NCBI RefSeq assembly: GCF_009755815.1
Contig: NZ_WRPK01000004.1
Coordinates: forward strand, 372,001-436,000
Length of the DNA: 64,000 nucleotides
Reading direction: 5' to 3'
Source: Flavisphingomonas formosensis
GTDB lineage: Bacteria; Pseudomonadota; Alphaproteobacteria; Sphingomonadales; Sphingomonadaceae
Positions 46,767 through 55,809 of this stretch are shown in pieces. A program made the translations under genes and the position numbers. Each line of letters begins with the position of its first letter. Positions within the stretch are counted from its first letter, which is position 1. The notes beneath the pieces were generated by a model. The model ran no database searches. It saw only the letters and a list, made by a program, of their open reading frames with translations, and had not been told where the DNA came from.

Positions 46767-47776
46767 CAGCGTGGAATATAGCTCAGCCGGTCGTTCGGGA
46801 AGATGCCGAGCGTGCCGGCTCCCGCCGCATCGATGCGCAGCCCGTCGCGATCCTCGATCTTCGCATAGGCGCAGCGAAAATCCTTGAGCCGGCCGGTCGC
46901 GGCCAGCATCGTCTCGCCTTCTTCGAGGTCGGTCGCGTCGACGATGCCGTCGCGGGCTTCGCGGATGGTACGGATGGTGTCGGTGAGGGCCGCCATGGTC
47001 GGGCCGCCGTCGAAGATATCGACATAGCCTTCGTTGCGGAAACCTTCATTTTCCAGCATGCGCATCGCGGCGCGGCCGCTGGTGTGCGGCAGGCCGATCA
47101 CCTGGCGGGCCGTCTCGGGCAGCATCGCGGTGTAGATGGGATGCTTGGGCATCAGATCGGCGATGAACTGGTTGCCATGGACGGCGTTGAACTCGTCCGC
47201 CTCGCGAAAGCCCATGCCGAAGAATTTGCCGGCCAGCCCGTCCCAGAAGGGCGAGCCGCCGCCCTCGTCGATCACGCCGCGCAACTCCGCGATCACCCGC
47301 TCGGCGAAGCGCTTGCGATGGGCGCGGATGAAGAGATAGCGGCTGCGCGCGAGCAGCAGGCCGAGGCCGCCGGCACGTTCCTGCGGATGAAGGAAGAGCC
47401 CGCCGACCTCGCTCGCGCCTTCATAATCGGTGGTGAGCGACAACATCTCGGCCCGGAAGGTGCGGCCGAGTTCCTTGCTCGTCTGGCTGAGCGTGCCGAT
47501 GCGATAGCTGTAGAAGGGCCAATGCTGGCCGATCAGCGAGAAGATCTGCGCGGTTCCGGCAACCTTGCCGGTTTCGAGATTTTCGAGGATCAGCAGATAG
47601 AGATCGTCGCCCGTCGCGTCCTGTGGCTTGGAGAAGGCGGCTTCGGATCGTTCGAGCTTGGTCTTCAGCGACTTCTTGTCGGGCGGCAGATTGGTGAAGC
47701 CACCGCCGGTCAGCTTGGCCATGTCGTAAAGCGAGCCGAGATCGTCCGGGCGGGACGGGCGTACCACGAAGCTCAT
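46766..47776 (-). CDS. astA: Arginine N-succinyltransferase
   Basis: 336-aa enzyme transferring succinyl from succinyl-CoA to arginine, first step of the AST pathway. VRPSRPDDLGSLYDMAKLTG, YSYRIGTLSQTSKELG, SEVGGLFLHPQERAGGLG and ADLMPKHPIYTAMLPETA fit AstA along its length. Start ATG 47774-47776; the frame is open 73 codons upstream but that overlaps the M20 gene. Overlaps the M20 hydrolase stop (ATGA) and astB start. Confidence 0.95.
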   Translation of the reverse strand: MSFVVRPSRPDDLGSLYDMAKLTGGGFTNLPPDKKSLKTKLERSEAAFSKPQDATGDDLYLLILENLETGKVAGTAQIFSLIGQHWPFYSYRIGTLSQTSKELGRTFRAEMLSLTTDYEGASEVGGLFLHPQERAGGLGLLLARSRYLFIRAHRKRFAERVIAELRGVIDEGGGSPFWDGLAGKFFGMGFREADEFNAVHGNQFIADLMPKHPIYTAMLPETARQVIGLPHTSGRAAMRMLENEGFRNEGYVDIFDGGPTMAALTDTIRTIREARDGIVDATDLEEGETMLAATGRLKDFRCAYAKIEDRDGLRIDAAGAGTLGIFPNDRLSYIPR

Positions 47777-48984
47777 GCGATCCCCCGTTCGGCGAGGCGC
47801 ATCAGGACGAGGGCGGAAAGCTGCGCGCGCTCGGTCAGGCTGTCCACGATCAGATATTCGTCGGAAGAGTGGATGGCGCCGCCCCGCACGCCCATCGTAT
47901 CGACAACGGGCACCCCGCAGGCGGCGATGTTGTTGCCGTCGCACACGCCGCCGCTGGCCTTCCAGCCGATGGCGAGGCCCAGTTCCGTCCCGCACTCGCG
48001 CACCAGGCCGAACAGCCGCTCGGCCTCAGCGTCCATCGGCTTGGGCGGGCGGTTGAAGCCGCCATGGACATGGACGCGGACGTCGTGCCGTGCCGCGACG
48101 GCGGCGACCGCCTCGCCCAGCAGGGTGCGGGCGCGGAGTTCGTCCTCGGGCGTGCGCGGGCGCATGTTGACGCGCAGCACCGCCCGGTCGGGCACCATGT
48201 TGTTCGGACCGCCGCCATCGATCTTGGCAGGATTGACCGAGAGGCCGGGGCCAACCGCGTCGGCGAGGCGCAGCGCGAGATCCGCCGCGGCGAGGATGGC
48301 GTTGCGCCCGTCCTCCGGATTGCGGCCGGCATGGGCGCTGCGGCCCTCGATCGCGATCGAGAAATTGCCGCTGCCGGGCCGAGCACCGGCGAGCGTGCCG
48401 TCGGGCAGGGCCGCCGGCTCATAGGTGAAGGCTGCGCGCTTGCCGCGGGCGGCTTCGGCGATCAGCGCGGCGGATCCCAGCGATCCGACCTCCTCGTCGC
48501 TGTTGAGGATCACCTGATAACCGAGCCGGGGGGCGAGGGTGGAGCGTTCCAGCGCGGCGAGCGCGGCGAGCATCACCGCGATGCCCCCCTTCATGTCGGC
48601 GACGCCGGGGCCGTTCAGCGAGCCCGCATCGAGCCAGCGCAGCGCCTGGAAGGGGTGATCGACGGCGAAGACCGTGTCCATATGGCCAGTGAGAAGGATC
48701 TGGAAGGGCGCGTCGGGCCGTACCGTCACGCGCAGGTTGCGCCCATAAGCGAGGCTGCCGACGGTGCCGTCAGCCGCCACGCTTTCGGACGTGCCGGCGT
48801 CGACCAGTTCGACCTCCCCCGGCAGCACCGAGAAGGCGTCGGCGAGCAGCCCGGCGACGGTCGCGAGACCGGCGAGATTGCGCGAGCCGCTGTTGATCGC
48901 AGCCCATGTCTGGATCTGCGAAAGCATCGGCGCGGCCGCAGCGGTGTCGAGCACGGCGGAAAGGGAGCGGGCAAGCGTTGCCAT
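47773..48984 (-). CDS. M20-family peptidase/deacylase
   Basis: 403-aa zinc hydrolase of the M20 family: LLTGHMDTVFAV, GPGVADMKGGIAVML, LNSDEEVGSLGSA and the dimerisation lid are intact, with GGVCDGNNIAACGVPVVDT near the C-terminus, close to glutamate carboxypeptidase/ArgE-type enzymes. ATGA overlap with astA suggests it works in arginine use, perhaps removing a terminal residue or acyl group (an AstE-like desuccinylation is possible but unproven). Start ATG 48982-48984 lacks a strong ribosome site; upstream starts are possible. Confidence 0.88.
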   Translation of the reverse strand: MATLARSLSAVLDTAAAAPMLSQIQTWAAINSGSRNLAGLATVAGLLADAFSVLPGEVELVDAGTSESVAADGTVGSLAYGRNLRVTVRPDAPFQILLTGHMDTVFAVDHPFQALRWLDAGSLNGPGVADMKGGIAVMLAALAALERSTLAPRLGYQVILNSDEEVGSLGSAALIAEAARGKRAAFTYEPAALPDGTLAGARPGSGNFSIAIEGRSAHAGRNPEDGRNAILAAADLALRLADAVGPGLSVNPAKIDGGGPNNMVPDRAVLRVNMRPRTPEDELRARTLLGEAVAAVAARHDVRVHVHGGFNRPPKPMDAEAERLFGLVRECGTELGLAIGWKASGGVCDGNNIAACGVPVVDTMGVRGGAIHSSDEYLIVDSLTERAQLSALVLMRLAERGIA

Positions 48985-49213
48985 CGCTTCATCTAATCGT
49001 TCCAGGTCCGGAAAGTAACCCCCGCGGATGAAATGCCCCGCATCAGCGGCAGATCGAGACACCATCCGGGGGCGATTCGACTTCGTCTCGCCGGTGCAAC
49101 CACTTGGCCTTTTGGCAGGGCAGGTGGGATTTCCCGGGCGGGTGATTGGGGATTAGCTATGCGGATTGGCGGATCGATGGCGTGCCGCCATGGCGTATGG
49201 GAGCTGAAAGCCT

Positions 49214-49804
49214 GTGGCCGAAGGAGCGACAGCGGCCCTTCCTTATGGAGCGGGAGACGGCGGCAGACCGGTGGGCAGCGACGAGCTCGTCCAGGGGCTG
49301 ATGCTGGTCAGGGCCAGCACGATGAAGGTGATCCGCCTGCAACTGGCGATGGAGCGCCGCGACCGGCGGCTCGCCTTGCAAACCATGGACGACCTGGTCG
49401 ACCTGGACGGACGGATCCGGGACTTTCTGCAGGATATTCCGGTGTCGCCGACCGTCATCACCCGCATGCAGCGCGAGATGGAGGAACAGCGCATCTGCCT
49501 GGCGCGCGAGAAGTTCACCCTGACCGCCGGGGTCGGCAAGGCATCCGCCGCGGTGCCGGGCTGGATCGAACCGCCGCCGGCCGCCGGCGCCGGCCTGCCC
49601 GAAAGCACGGACGAGATTTACGCGGAGCCGGCCGCCGTCGAGCGGGCAGGCGATGACGCGGAAACCGGAAGACCATGGCCGGTCCTGTTGCTGGCGCTGC
49701 TGTTCCTGGTGACGGCGCTCGTCTGCGCGGGCATGCTGATCGGCACCGGCGCCTGGAACGAGCTGATCGCGCGGCTGACCGCGCTGACTGGAACCGCCTT
49801 ATGA
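49214..49804 (+). CDS. Hypothetical protein with C-terminal TM helix
   Basis: 196 aa. An N-terminal helical region (SDELVQGLMLVRASTMKVIRLQLAMERRD and following, likely coiled coil) continues to about 110, then a proline/acid-rich linker, and one TM helix near the C-terminus (PVLLLALLFLVTALVCAGMLI). No family recognised. GTG start 49214 follows GGGAG. The stop overlaps the next gene's ATG as ATGA, so they form a coupled pair. Confidence 0.68.
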   Translation: MAEGATAALPYGAGDGGRPVGSDELVQGLMLVRASTMKVIRLQLAMERRDRRLALQTMDDLVDLDGRIRDFLQDIPVSPTVITRMQREMEEQRICLAREKFTLTAGVGKASAAVPGWIEPPPAAGAGLPESTDEIYAEPAAVERAGDDAETGRPWPVLLLALLFLVTALVCAGMLIGTGAWNELIARLTALTGTAL

Positions 49805-50055
49805 ACGCTCATCCCGACGCATTGCATCGCGTCGAGGTGATCGAAGCCCTGGAGGCCATCCCGTCGCTGGACGCGCATGGTGAACTTGCGCGCCTGATCC
49901 TTGCCGAGACCGCGCTGCTGGTCGAGAAATATCGTTACGTCCGCCGGCACGACATTCCCCACATCGCCGAGCTCATCGGCCTGTACGACGTGCTCTGGCA
50001 GGAGGTGGAGATGGTGAAGGCCGGACGGCCGAAAGGACTGCTGAACGACCGCTGA
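49801..50055 (+). CDS. Small hypothetical protein
   Basis: 84 aa, predicted all-helical: HRVEVIEALEAIPSLDAHGE, then LILAETALLVEKYRYVRRHD and GLYDVLWQEVEMVKAG. No signal or TM segment, no recognised family. ATG 49801 sits in ATGA with the preceding stop. A role with the membrane-anchored neighbour is plausible but not shown. Confidence 0.68.
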   Translation: MNAHPDALHRVEVIEALEAIPSLDAHGELARLILAETALLVEKYRYVRRHDIPHIAELIGLYDVLWQEVEMVKAGRPKGLLNDR

Positions 50056-50076
50056 GCCTTTCGGCCGTTGCGCGGT

Positions 50077-51435
50077 TCAGCTTTCGTCATCGTCAAATTC
50101 ATGCTCCTCGTCCCAGAGCCACTCTGGCGGCTCGGGCTCGTCGCGGCCGGGCGGGGCGCAGCCATGGGTGCGCCAGTGGCGGCGGTGGAGATCATAGTCG
50201 GCGACGCGCTCGCGGGTCTCGGCGATGAGGGCAGCGGCCTCGTCCGGATCGAGATCGGGGCGGGCGTTCAGCGACCAGCGGTGGTCGGGACAGCGGGAGA
50301 GCCAGAAGAGGATGGCCGCGAGCGAAGGCGGCTGCTCGACGCGGGTCCGGGTGCGGATGATGTCACCGTCGTCGTTCCGCAGGAGTTTCTCACGGACATG
50401 GCTGTAGCCGGTGGCGCGGGCGAAGAGGGCGGCTTCGACGGCATCGTCTGCGACGTCTTTGGGAAGGCGCGTTGCCTGTCCGAAGGCGGCGTGGCGGAGC
50501 GTCCACTGGCGGATGGTGGTGGTGGTGACGCCGAAGGCGCGGGCGAGATCGCGGTCGAGCGCGCCTTGTCCGGCGAGGGCGCGGGCCAAGGGCACGAAGG
50601 CGGGGTCGTAGCGTGATGCGGGTGCGGGCGGATCGGCGTCGATGGGTTCGACGAGGGGTGCGGTGATCGGATCCGGCAGAGGGGGGTGTATGCGATGAGG
50701 GAGGGTATCGCTTGCCGTCGGTTCGGCCATTTCATCCTCCCCCGCAGGGGGAGGGGGACCAGCCGCAGGCTGGTGGAGGGGCTCACCTCCACTGCGGGCG
50801 CGTCGCCTGTCATACGCGGGAACCCCTCCACCGTGCTCCGCACGGTCCCCCTCCCCCTGCGGGGGAGGATGATCGGCGAGAAACTGGAGGGGATCGGTAT
50901 CGTCGGCAGTCGCGGGAGCGAGCGCGTCTATGCGGGCGAGCGTGTCGGCGTCGCCTTCCATCTCCGGCTCGCCGTCGATCGCGGCGCACCAGGCCTCATA
51001 GGCGACATGCTCGATCTCGCGCAGCGTCTCTTCGGTAGGCGTGAGATCGTCGGGTCCGGCCCTTCGGATCACCATCGGCGCGGCCCAGCGCTCGGGGCGG
51101 CGGATGCGCAGCCAGAAGGCGGCGGCCTTGTCGTTGGGCGGGACATGTTCGGTGACGGTGGTGCGGATCAGTTCGCCGTCCCTCAGGGTGACTTGCTCGA
51201 TCTCGCGGTCATGGCCGGTGGCCAGCCGGAACAGCGCGCGTTCGACGGCGGCGTCGGCCGCTTCGGGAGACAGGCGGCAGGCGGCGGCGAATTCGGGATG
51301 CTGCTGCTTCCATGCACGGATGGTCGTGAAGGACACGCCGAAGGCGGTGGCGAGATCCTTGTCGAGCGCGCCGCGCTCGGCAAGCGTGCGGGCGGCGGGG
51401 ATCAGGGCGGGGCTGTAGGCGGCGATCTGGCTCAT
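50077..51435 (-). CDS. Duplicated terminase-small-subunit-like DNA-binding protein with a translated repeat linker
   Basis: 452 aa built of two homologous halves (about 7-117 and 276-387). Each has an HTH-like start (GALDKDLATAFGVSFTTIRAW and GALDRDLARAFGVTTTTIRQW), a middle ALFRLATGHDRE / ALFARATGYSHV segment and an end AAAFWLRIRRPERWA / AAILFWLSRCPDHRWS, matching small-terminase-type phage proteins. The linker at about 188-235 is encoded by a palindromic repeat element at 50734-50872, translated in frame. The C-terminus is acidic. No other phage gene is nearby, so this looks domesticated or orphan; function unknown. Confidence 0.8.
   Translation of the reverse strand: MSQIAAYSPALIPAARTLAERGALDKDLATAFGVSFTTIRAWKQQHPEFAAACRLSPEAADAAVERALFRLATGHDREIEQVTLRDGELIRTTVTEHVPPNDKAAAFWLRIRRPERWAAPMVIRRAGPDDLTPTEETLREIEHVAYEAWCAAIDGEPEMEGDADTLARIDALAPATADDTDPLQFLADHPPPQGEGDRAEHGGGVPAYDRRRARSGGEPLHQPAAGPPPPAGEDEMAEPTASDTLPHRIHPPLPDPITAPLVEPIDADPPAPASRYDPAFVPLARALAGQGALDRDLARAFGVTTTTIRQWTLRHAAFGQATRLPKDVADDAVEAALFARATGYSHVREKLLRNDDGDIIRTRTRVEQPPSLAAILFWLSRCPDHRWSLNARPDLDPDEAAALIAETRERVADYDLHRRHWRTHGCAPPGRDEPEPPEWLWDEEHEFDDDES
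50734..50872. repeat. Paired inverted REP-like element inside a coding sequence
   Basis: Two inverted copies of CATCCTCCCCCGCAGGGGGA-GGGGGACC flank a short variable middle. Each copy carries two small hairpins (CTCCCCC-GCA-GGGGGAG, then ACCAGCC-GCA-GGCTGGT in the left copy or a CCGTGCTCCGCACGG-type hairpin in the right) and ends in GGTGGAGGGG. The whole is like an alphaproteobacterial BIME. It lies within the 452-aa gene. Confidence 0.85.
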
Positions 51436-51698
51436 GCCGCGAGGCTGGCATGGCCGGCGGGATTGCCGCGAGGAGATGCGATCCGTTGCGATCCAGCTCG
51501 TAGATGCGCAAATGCCTGAACATATTTCGGAGAGCGATCATGAGCGACAAGCCCCACCCCCACTCTGAAGGGGAGGGGTGAGCGCGAGCGATCGAAAACT
51601 GATCGAGGCGGATGCTTCCGGTCGAGCGGGGCATGCCCTCGCCCTCCCGGCGCTTCGATCTGGCCCGCCCTCTCCCCGTCGGGAAGAGGGAAGCTCAG
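51436..51698. other. Intergenic region with degenerate REP-like hairpins
   Basis: 263 bp between the duplicated terminase-like gene and the cytochrome gene. Near 51550-51575 and 51660-51690 are C- and G-rich blocks (CCCACCCCCACTCTGAAGGGG; CCCTCTCCCCGTCGGGAAGAGG) that look like decayed copies of palindromic repeats. No gene seen. Confidence 0.5.
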
Positions 51699-52304
51699 TC
51701 AGGCTGGGCAATTCGCTCCGCTGTCCGCCCATGCCTTGATCAGCGCGCCGAACTCGGCCTGGGTGCCGGGGGCGGGGGTGCGTTTGCCGCCTGGGTGCCA
51801 GCCCCAGCCGACCAATTCGTCCTCGGCCATGTGATGGACCAGCTCGGCCATGCTGCGGCCGCCGTTGCGGGCCGGATCCTTGATCTGGCGGCAGATGTCG
51901 CCGAGCGACTTGCCCTGCCAGGCCATCTCGGGCGGCGCCAGCGCCCATTTCGGATTGCCGGGCACGCCGGCGGGATCGAAATTGGCATTGTGATGGCAGG
52001 TGATGCAGCGCAGGCCCGCGGCGCCGATGCCGCCGTCGCCGCGCACGACCAGCGGCTCGTGCGGGCGCATCGCGTCGGTCTGGGTCGGCCGTTCGGTCGC
52101 CGGATGGCAATTCAGGCAACGGGGATGCTGGATGACCTTGCCCGCCTCGGTGAACAAAGCCACCGACCGCGCCTTGGGATCCTTGATCGTGGCGAAGGCC
52201 GAGACGGGCTGGAGCGTCGTCGGCAGCGCCTTGTTCGTCGCGTTGAGCGCGACGGAGGTGAGCGCGGCGATCGCGCAGGTGAGGAGGATGACGAGGCTGC
52301 GCAT
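51699..52304 (-). CDS. Diheme c-type cytochrome, probable electron acceptor for IorAB-like dehydrogenase
   Basis: 201 aa with an N-terminal signal-like segment ([19 protein letters not shown]) and two heme c motifs, CLNCH at 63-67 and CITCH at 100-104. Periplasmic. One base after iorB-like gene on the same strand, so it likely takes electrons from that enzyme. Fits the cytochrome subunits seen with some periplasmic isoquinoline 1-oxidoreductase-like enzymes. Confidence 0.85.
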   Translation of the reverse strand: MRSLVILLTCAIAALTSVALNATNKALPTTLQPVSAFATIKDPKARSVALFTEAGKVIQHPRCLNCHPATERPTQTDAMRPHEPLVVRGDGGIGAAGLRCITCHHNANFDPAGVPGNPKWALAPPEMAWQGKSLGDICRQIKDPARNGGRSMAELVHHMAEDELVGWGWHPGGKRTPAPGTQAEFGALIKAWADSGANCPA

Positions 52305-52305
52305 C

Positions 52306-54462
52306 TCAGACCCTCCGCACGATCGGCAGTCGGCTCGGCCGTTCCCGCCCGAGATGGGCGAGCGCGTTGGCGATGGCGGGCGCCGTGGGCGGCACGCCGG
52401 GTTCGCCGACGCCGGTCGGCTTCTCGCTGGACGGTACGATCACCACCTCCACCTCCGGCATCTCGTTGATGCGCAGCGAACGATATTCGTCGAAATTGCC
52501 GATGGCGGCGCCGCCATCGACGATCGGCACCTCGGCATAGAGGGCGTGGCCGACGGCATAGCCGATTCCGCCCTCCATCTGGGCGCGTACGATGTCGGGG
52601 TTCACGGTCTGGCCGCAATCGACCGCGCACCAGATCTTGTGGACGCGCGGCTCTTCATTGTCTCCGATCGAGACCTCGGCGATCTGCGCGACGAAGCTGC
52701 CGAAACTCTCGCACACCGCCACGCCGCGGGCACGGCCGTTACCGGCGGCCGAGCCCTTCCAGCCGGCGAGATCGGCCACGGCCTTCAGCACGGCGGCTGC
52801 GCGCGGCTTTTCGGCCATCAGCGCGAGGCGGCCCTGCACCGGATCCTGGCCGGCCTCCTGCAACAGCCGGTCGAGGAAGCATTCCACCGCATAGCCGGTA
52901 TGGGTGTGGCCCACCGAACGCCACCACAGGGTAGTGATCGGGCTGTCGGCATAATGGAATTCGCAGCGGAAATCGCCGATCGCATAAAGCAGCTCGTCGG
53001 CGCCCTCGGTCACGATCGGGTCGACGCCGTCATGCATCATCGATTCGAAGGGCGATCCTTTCATGAAGGACTGGCCGACCACCCGGTTGCGCCAGGCGGC
53101 GATCTTGCCGCCCGCCACCACGCCCTGGAACTTGTGGTAGAAGAGCGGGCGATAATAGCCGCCCTTGATGTCGTCCTCGCGCGTCCAGACCAGCTTGACC
53201 GGCTTGTTCGGGCCGATCGCCTTGGCGACCTCGGCCAACTCGACCGCGAAATGGGCGGTGGTCTGCGCACGGCGACCGAAGCTGCCGCCGGCCAGCATCG
53301 TCTCGATGAACACCTTCTCCATCGGCAGGCCGAACACCTTGCCGATCGCGCCCTGGTCCGCGGTCTGGAGCTGGCTGCCGAAGCGCGCCTTCGCGGTCTG
53401 GCCGTCCCACAGCATATAGCCGTCGAGCGGCTCCATCGGCGCATGGGCGAGATAGGGAAGGAGGAATTCCGCCTCGATCAGCTTGCCCTGCGGCAGCGGT
53501 TTTTCGGGCGCATCCTTGTTGGTGCCGACCGCCCGCCCGGGCTTGGCCGCGAGAGCGCGATAATCGGCGAACATCTGGTCGCTGCTGCGGGTTTCGGCGG
53601 CGCTGTTGTCCCACACCGTCTTCAGCGCGTTACGGCCTTTGATCGCCGCCCACATATTCTCGGCATAGACCGCAAAGCCGCTGCCGATCTGCTTCACCGC
53701 GACGACGCCCTTCACCTTCAGCGCATCGGTGGCGTCGAAGGAGGCGGGCTTGGCGCCGAAGCGGGGCGGGTGGGCGACCACGACGGTGAGCATGCCCGGC
53801 TCGTGGATGTCGATCGTGAAGATCGCCTTGCCGGTGGACTTGGCCGCGCTGTCGAGCCGCGCGACCGACTTGTCCTTGCCGATCAGGGTGAAGGCGGCGG
53901 GATCCTTGAGCTTCACATCGGCCGGCTCGGGCAGCTTCGATGCGGCATCGGCGAACTGGCCGAAGCGGCCCTGGCGCTTCGAGGCGGCATGGCTGATCAC
54001 GCCTTTCTCGACGCGGATCTCGGCCGGCTTCACCTTCCATGCATTCGCCGCGGCCTGGACGAGCATGGCGCGCGCCTTGGCGCCGACGATGCGCATCTGG
54101 TCATAGCTTTCGGCGGTGGCGGAGGAGCCGCCGGTCGCCTGGATGCCCATCAGCGTGTTGGCGTAGAGCGCGACATTGGCCGGCGCATGCTCGGCGCGCA
54201 TCTGCGCCCAGTCCGCGTCCAGCTCCTCGGCGATGATCGTCGCGGCGGCGGTCCAGGGGCCCTGACCGAACTCGATATGCTTGACCAGCACGGTCACGCT
54301 GTCGTCCGCGCCGATGCGCAGGAAGGCGTTCGGCGCGGTAACCATCGGCCGCGCGGCGCCTTGCGCGCGCACGCCCTTCAGCGGCAGCAGGAAACCCAGA
54401 ACGAGCGCGCCCGCGCCCTGCAGCGCGGTGCGGCGGGAGAGAGTGATGTCCTCGGCGCCCAT
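52306..54462 (-). CDS. Xanthine dehydrogenase-family molybdopterin-binding subunit (IorB-like)
   Basis: 718-aa large subunit of a periplasmic molybdenum hydroxylase. The N-terminus holds a Tat signal, [16 protein letters not shown], then [24 protein letters not shown], the molybdopterin motifs [19 protein letters not shown] and [16 protein letters not shown], and [17 protein letters not shown] near the middle. The related isoquinoline 1-oxidoreductase oxidises N-heterocycles; substrate here unknown. Encoded between the [2Fe-2S] subunit and the cytochrome. Confidence 0.92.
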   Translation of the reverse strand: MGAEDITLSRRTALQGAGALVLGFLLPLKGVRAQGAARPMVTAPNAFLRIGADDSVTVLVKHIEFGQGPWTAAATIIAEELDADWAQMRAEHAPANVALYANTLMGIQATGGSSATAESYDQMRIVGAKARAMLVQAAANAWKVKPAEIRVEKGVISHAASKRQGRFGQFADAASKLPEPADVKLKDPAAFTLIGKDKSVARLDSAAKSTGKAIFTIDIHEPGMLTVVVAHPPRFGAKPASFDATDALKVKGVVAVKQIGSGFAVYAENMWAAIKGRNALKTVWDNSAAETRSSDQMFADYRALAAKPGRAVGTNKDAPEKPLPQGKLIEAEFLLPYLAHAPMEPLDGYMLWDGQTAKARFGSQLQTADQGAIGKVFGLPMEKVFIETMLAGGSFGRRAQTTAHFAVELAEVAKAIGPNKPVKLVWTREDDIKGGYYRPLFYHKFQGVVAGGKIAAWRNRVVGQSFMKGSPFESMMHDGVDPIVTEGADELLYAIGDFRCEFHYADSPITTLWWRSVGHTHTGYAVECFLDRLLQEAGQDPVQGRLALMAEKPRAAAVLKAVADLAGWKGSAAGNGRARGVAVCESFGSFVAQIAEVSIGDNEEPRVHKIWCAVDCGQTVNPDIVRAQMEGGIGYAVGHALYAEVPIVDGGAAIGNFDEYRSLRINEMPEVEVVIVPSSEKPTGVGEPGVPPTAPAIANALAHLGRERPSRLPIVRRV

Positions 54463-54465
54463 GGC

Positions 54466-54927
54466 TCAGCCCCCCAGCTTTTCGGACGCGGCGTGGATCG
54501 CGGCGCGGATGCGGACATAGGTGGCGCAGCGGCAGATATTGCCGTTCATCGCCAGATCGATGTCGCGGTCATTGGGCTTCGGCACCTCGCGAAGCAGCGC
54601 GACCGCGCTCATCACCTGGCCCGACTGGCAATAGCCGCATTGCGGCACGTCGTGCGCCACCCAGGCATCCTGCACCGCCTTCGCCTCAGGCCCCTCGACC
54701 GCCTCGATCGTCGTGATCTCCGACGTGCCGACGGCCGAGATCGGCAGGGTGCAGGAGCGCAGCGGCTGGCCGTCCATATGAACGGTGCAGGCGCCGCAGC
54801 GCGCAATGCCGCAGCCGAACTTGGTGCCGGTCAGGTGAAGCCAGTCCCGCAGCACCCAGAGCAGCGGCGTATCTTCGTCGGCATCCACGCTGTGGTCGGT
54901 GCCGTTGACCTTGATCTGATATGCCAT
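54466..54927 (-). CDS. [2Fe-2S] subunit of IorAB-like molybdenum hydroxylase
   Basis: 153 aa with a plant-ferredoxin-type cluster (FGCGIARCGACTVHMDGQ...SC) and the second cluster domain with CGYCQSGQVM and NICRCATYVRI. It pairs with the large subunit 3 bp downstream. Length and Cys spacing are typical of IorA/CoxS-type subunits. Start ATG at 54925-54927 (MAYQIKVNG). Likely exported with IorB through the Tat system as a complex, as this subunit has no signal of its own. Confidence 0.93.
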   Translation of the reverse strand: MAYQIKVNGTDHSVDADEDTPLLWVLRDWLHLTGTKFGCGIARCGACTVHMDGQPLRSCTLPISAVGTSEITTIEAVEGPEAKAVQDAWVAHDVPQCGYCQSGQVMSAVALLREVPKPNDRDIDLAMNGNICRCATYVRIRAAIHAASEKLGG

Positions 54928-55148
54928 GGTGGCCTCGTTGCCCCTGTTTAGGTTTCATTTTCGGACCTTTACGGGGGTGAAAGCAATATGCATCGGTAAA
55001 TACAGCGCTTATCGAAGCACCGCGGCACATACCGGCAGTGAAAAACGGGCGTCTTCGGAACCCGTCGGCGGCCATCGGTGTTTTCGCGTCATCGGTCCTA
55101 TCGGTGCTCGGGGCCAGATATCGCCGAGTGTTTCGAAAGGATGCAGTC

Positions 55149-55580
55149 ATGAGAAAGTCCCGTTTTATCCGGGGGGCGGGTTGTTTGGTGGTGGGGGCGG
55201 CCTTCCTGAGCATTGCGGCGCCGAGCCTGGCGCAGAGCGAAGAGGACATCGTCGTCACCGGCCGCTACGGCCGCGTGCCCGACAGCGTGCAGAGCCTCTC
55301 GCAAAATGTGAGCTATGCCGATCTCGACCTTTCCACGCGCGCTGGCCGGGACGAACTGCGCCATCGCGTCAGCCTGACGGCGCGCTATCTGTGCGACAAG
55401 CTCGGCGAGAGCGATTCGGCGACGCCGCCGGCACCATCCTGCCGCGACGCGGCCTATAAGGACGCGATGGACCGGATCGGCACGATGGAAGCGAGCTTCG
55501 CGCCCCGTGGTTCGACCTGGGTCGCAGGGCCGGCCTGGCAGGCGCCCTATAGCAGCGATTGGGCGCAGCGTTATCCCTGA
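55149..55580 (+). CDS. UrcA family protein
   Basis: 143-aa exported protein. The signal peptide ends near PSLAQ, followed by EEDIVVTGRYG, and the UrcA-like core VSYADLDLSTRAGRDELRHRV followed by LTARYLCDKLGE and PAPSCRDAAYKDAM, the two cysteines probably bonded. UrcA proteins are small secreted proteins common in sphingomonads, function unknown. ATG 55149 has GAAAGGA 7 nt upstream; the frame is open 37 codons farther. A 4-codon ORF (ATG 55141) overlaps the start. Confidence 0.85.
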   Translation: MRKSRFIRGAGCLVVGAAFLSIAAPSLAQSEEDIVVTGRYGRVPDSVQSLSQNVSYADLDLSTRAGRDELRHRVSLTARYLCDKLGESDSATPPAPSCRDAAYKDAMDRIGTMEASFAPRGSTWVAGPAWQAPYSSDWAQRYP

Positions 55581-55809
55581 GCGGACCGATACCGCACCCG
55601 CGCTTCCCTAGCGCCAGCTCGGCTACGGCATTGCCCTGTCGCTTTGGCGGCCTTTTCCGCGTCACTCCGGCTTCCATGGGGTGACGGACAAGGGCAGGCT
55701 CCAGATCAGGTGAATGCCGTAGCCGACCGGGGACGGGCGTAGCGAGCGGCCTTTCCTTTTGTCGTTCCCGCTTCTATGTTCTCCATTCGTTCGAGCATGG
55801 GGAGCACGC

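Noticed and set aside
50077-51435. Prophage remnant
   Set aside because: Only one terminase-like gene is present; no integrase, capsid, tail or att sites are visible nearby.
52000-54951. 983-aa plus-strand frame opposite the molybdenum hydroxylase genes
   Set aside because: Mirror of the IorB/IorA genes in high-GC DNA; contains no recognisable domain and its start has no ribosome site.
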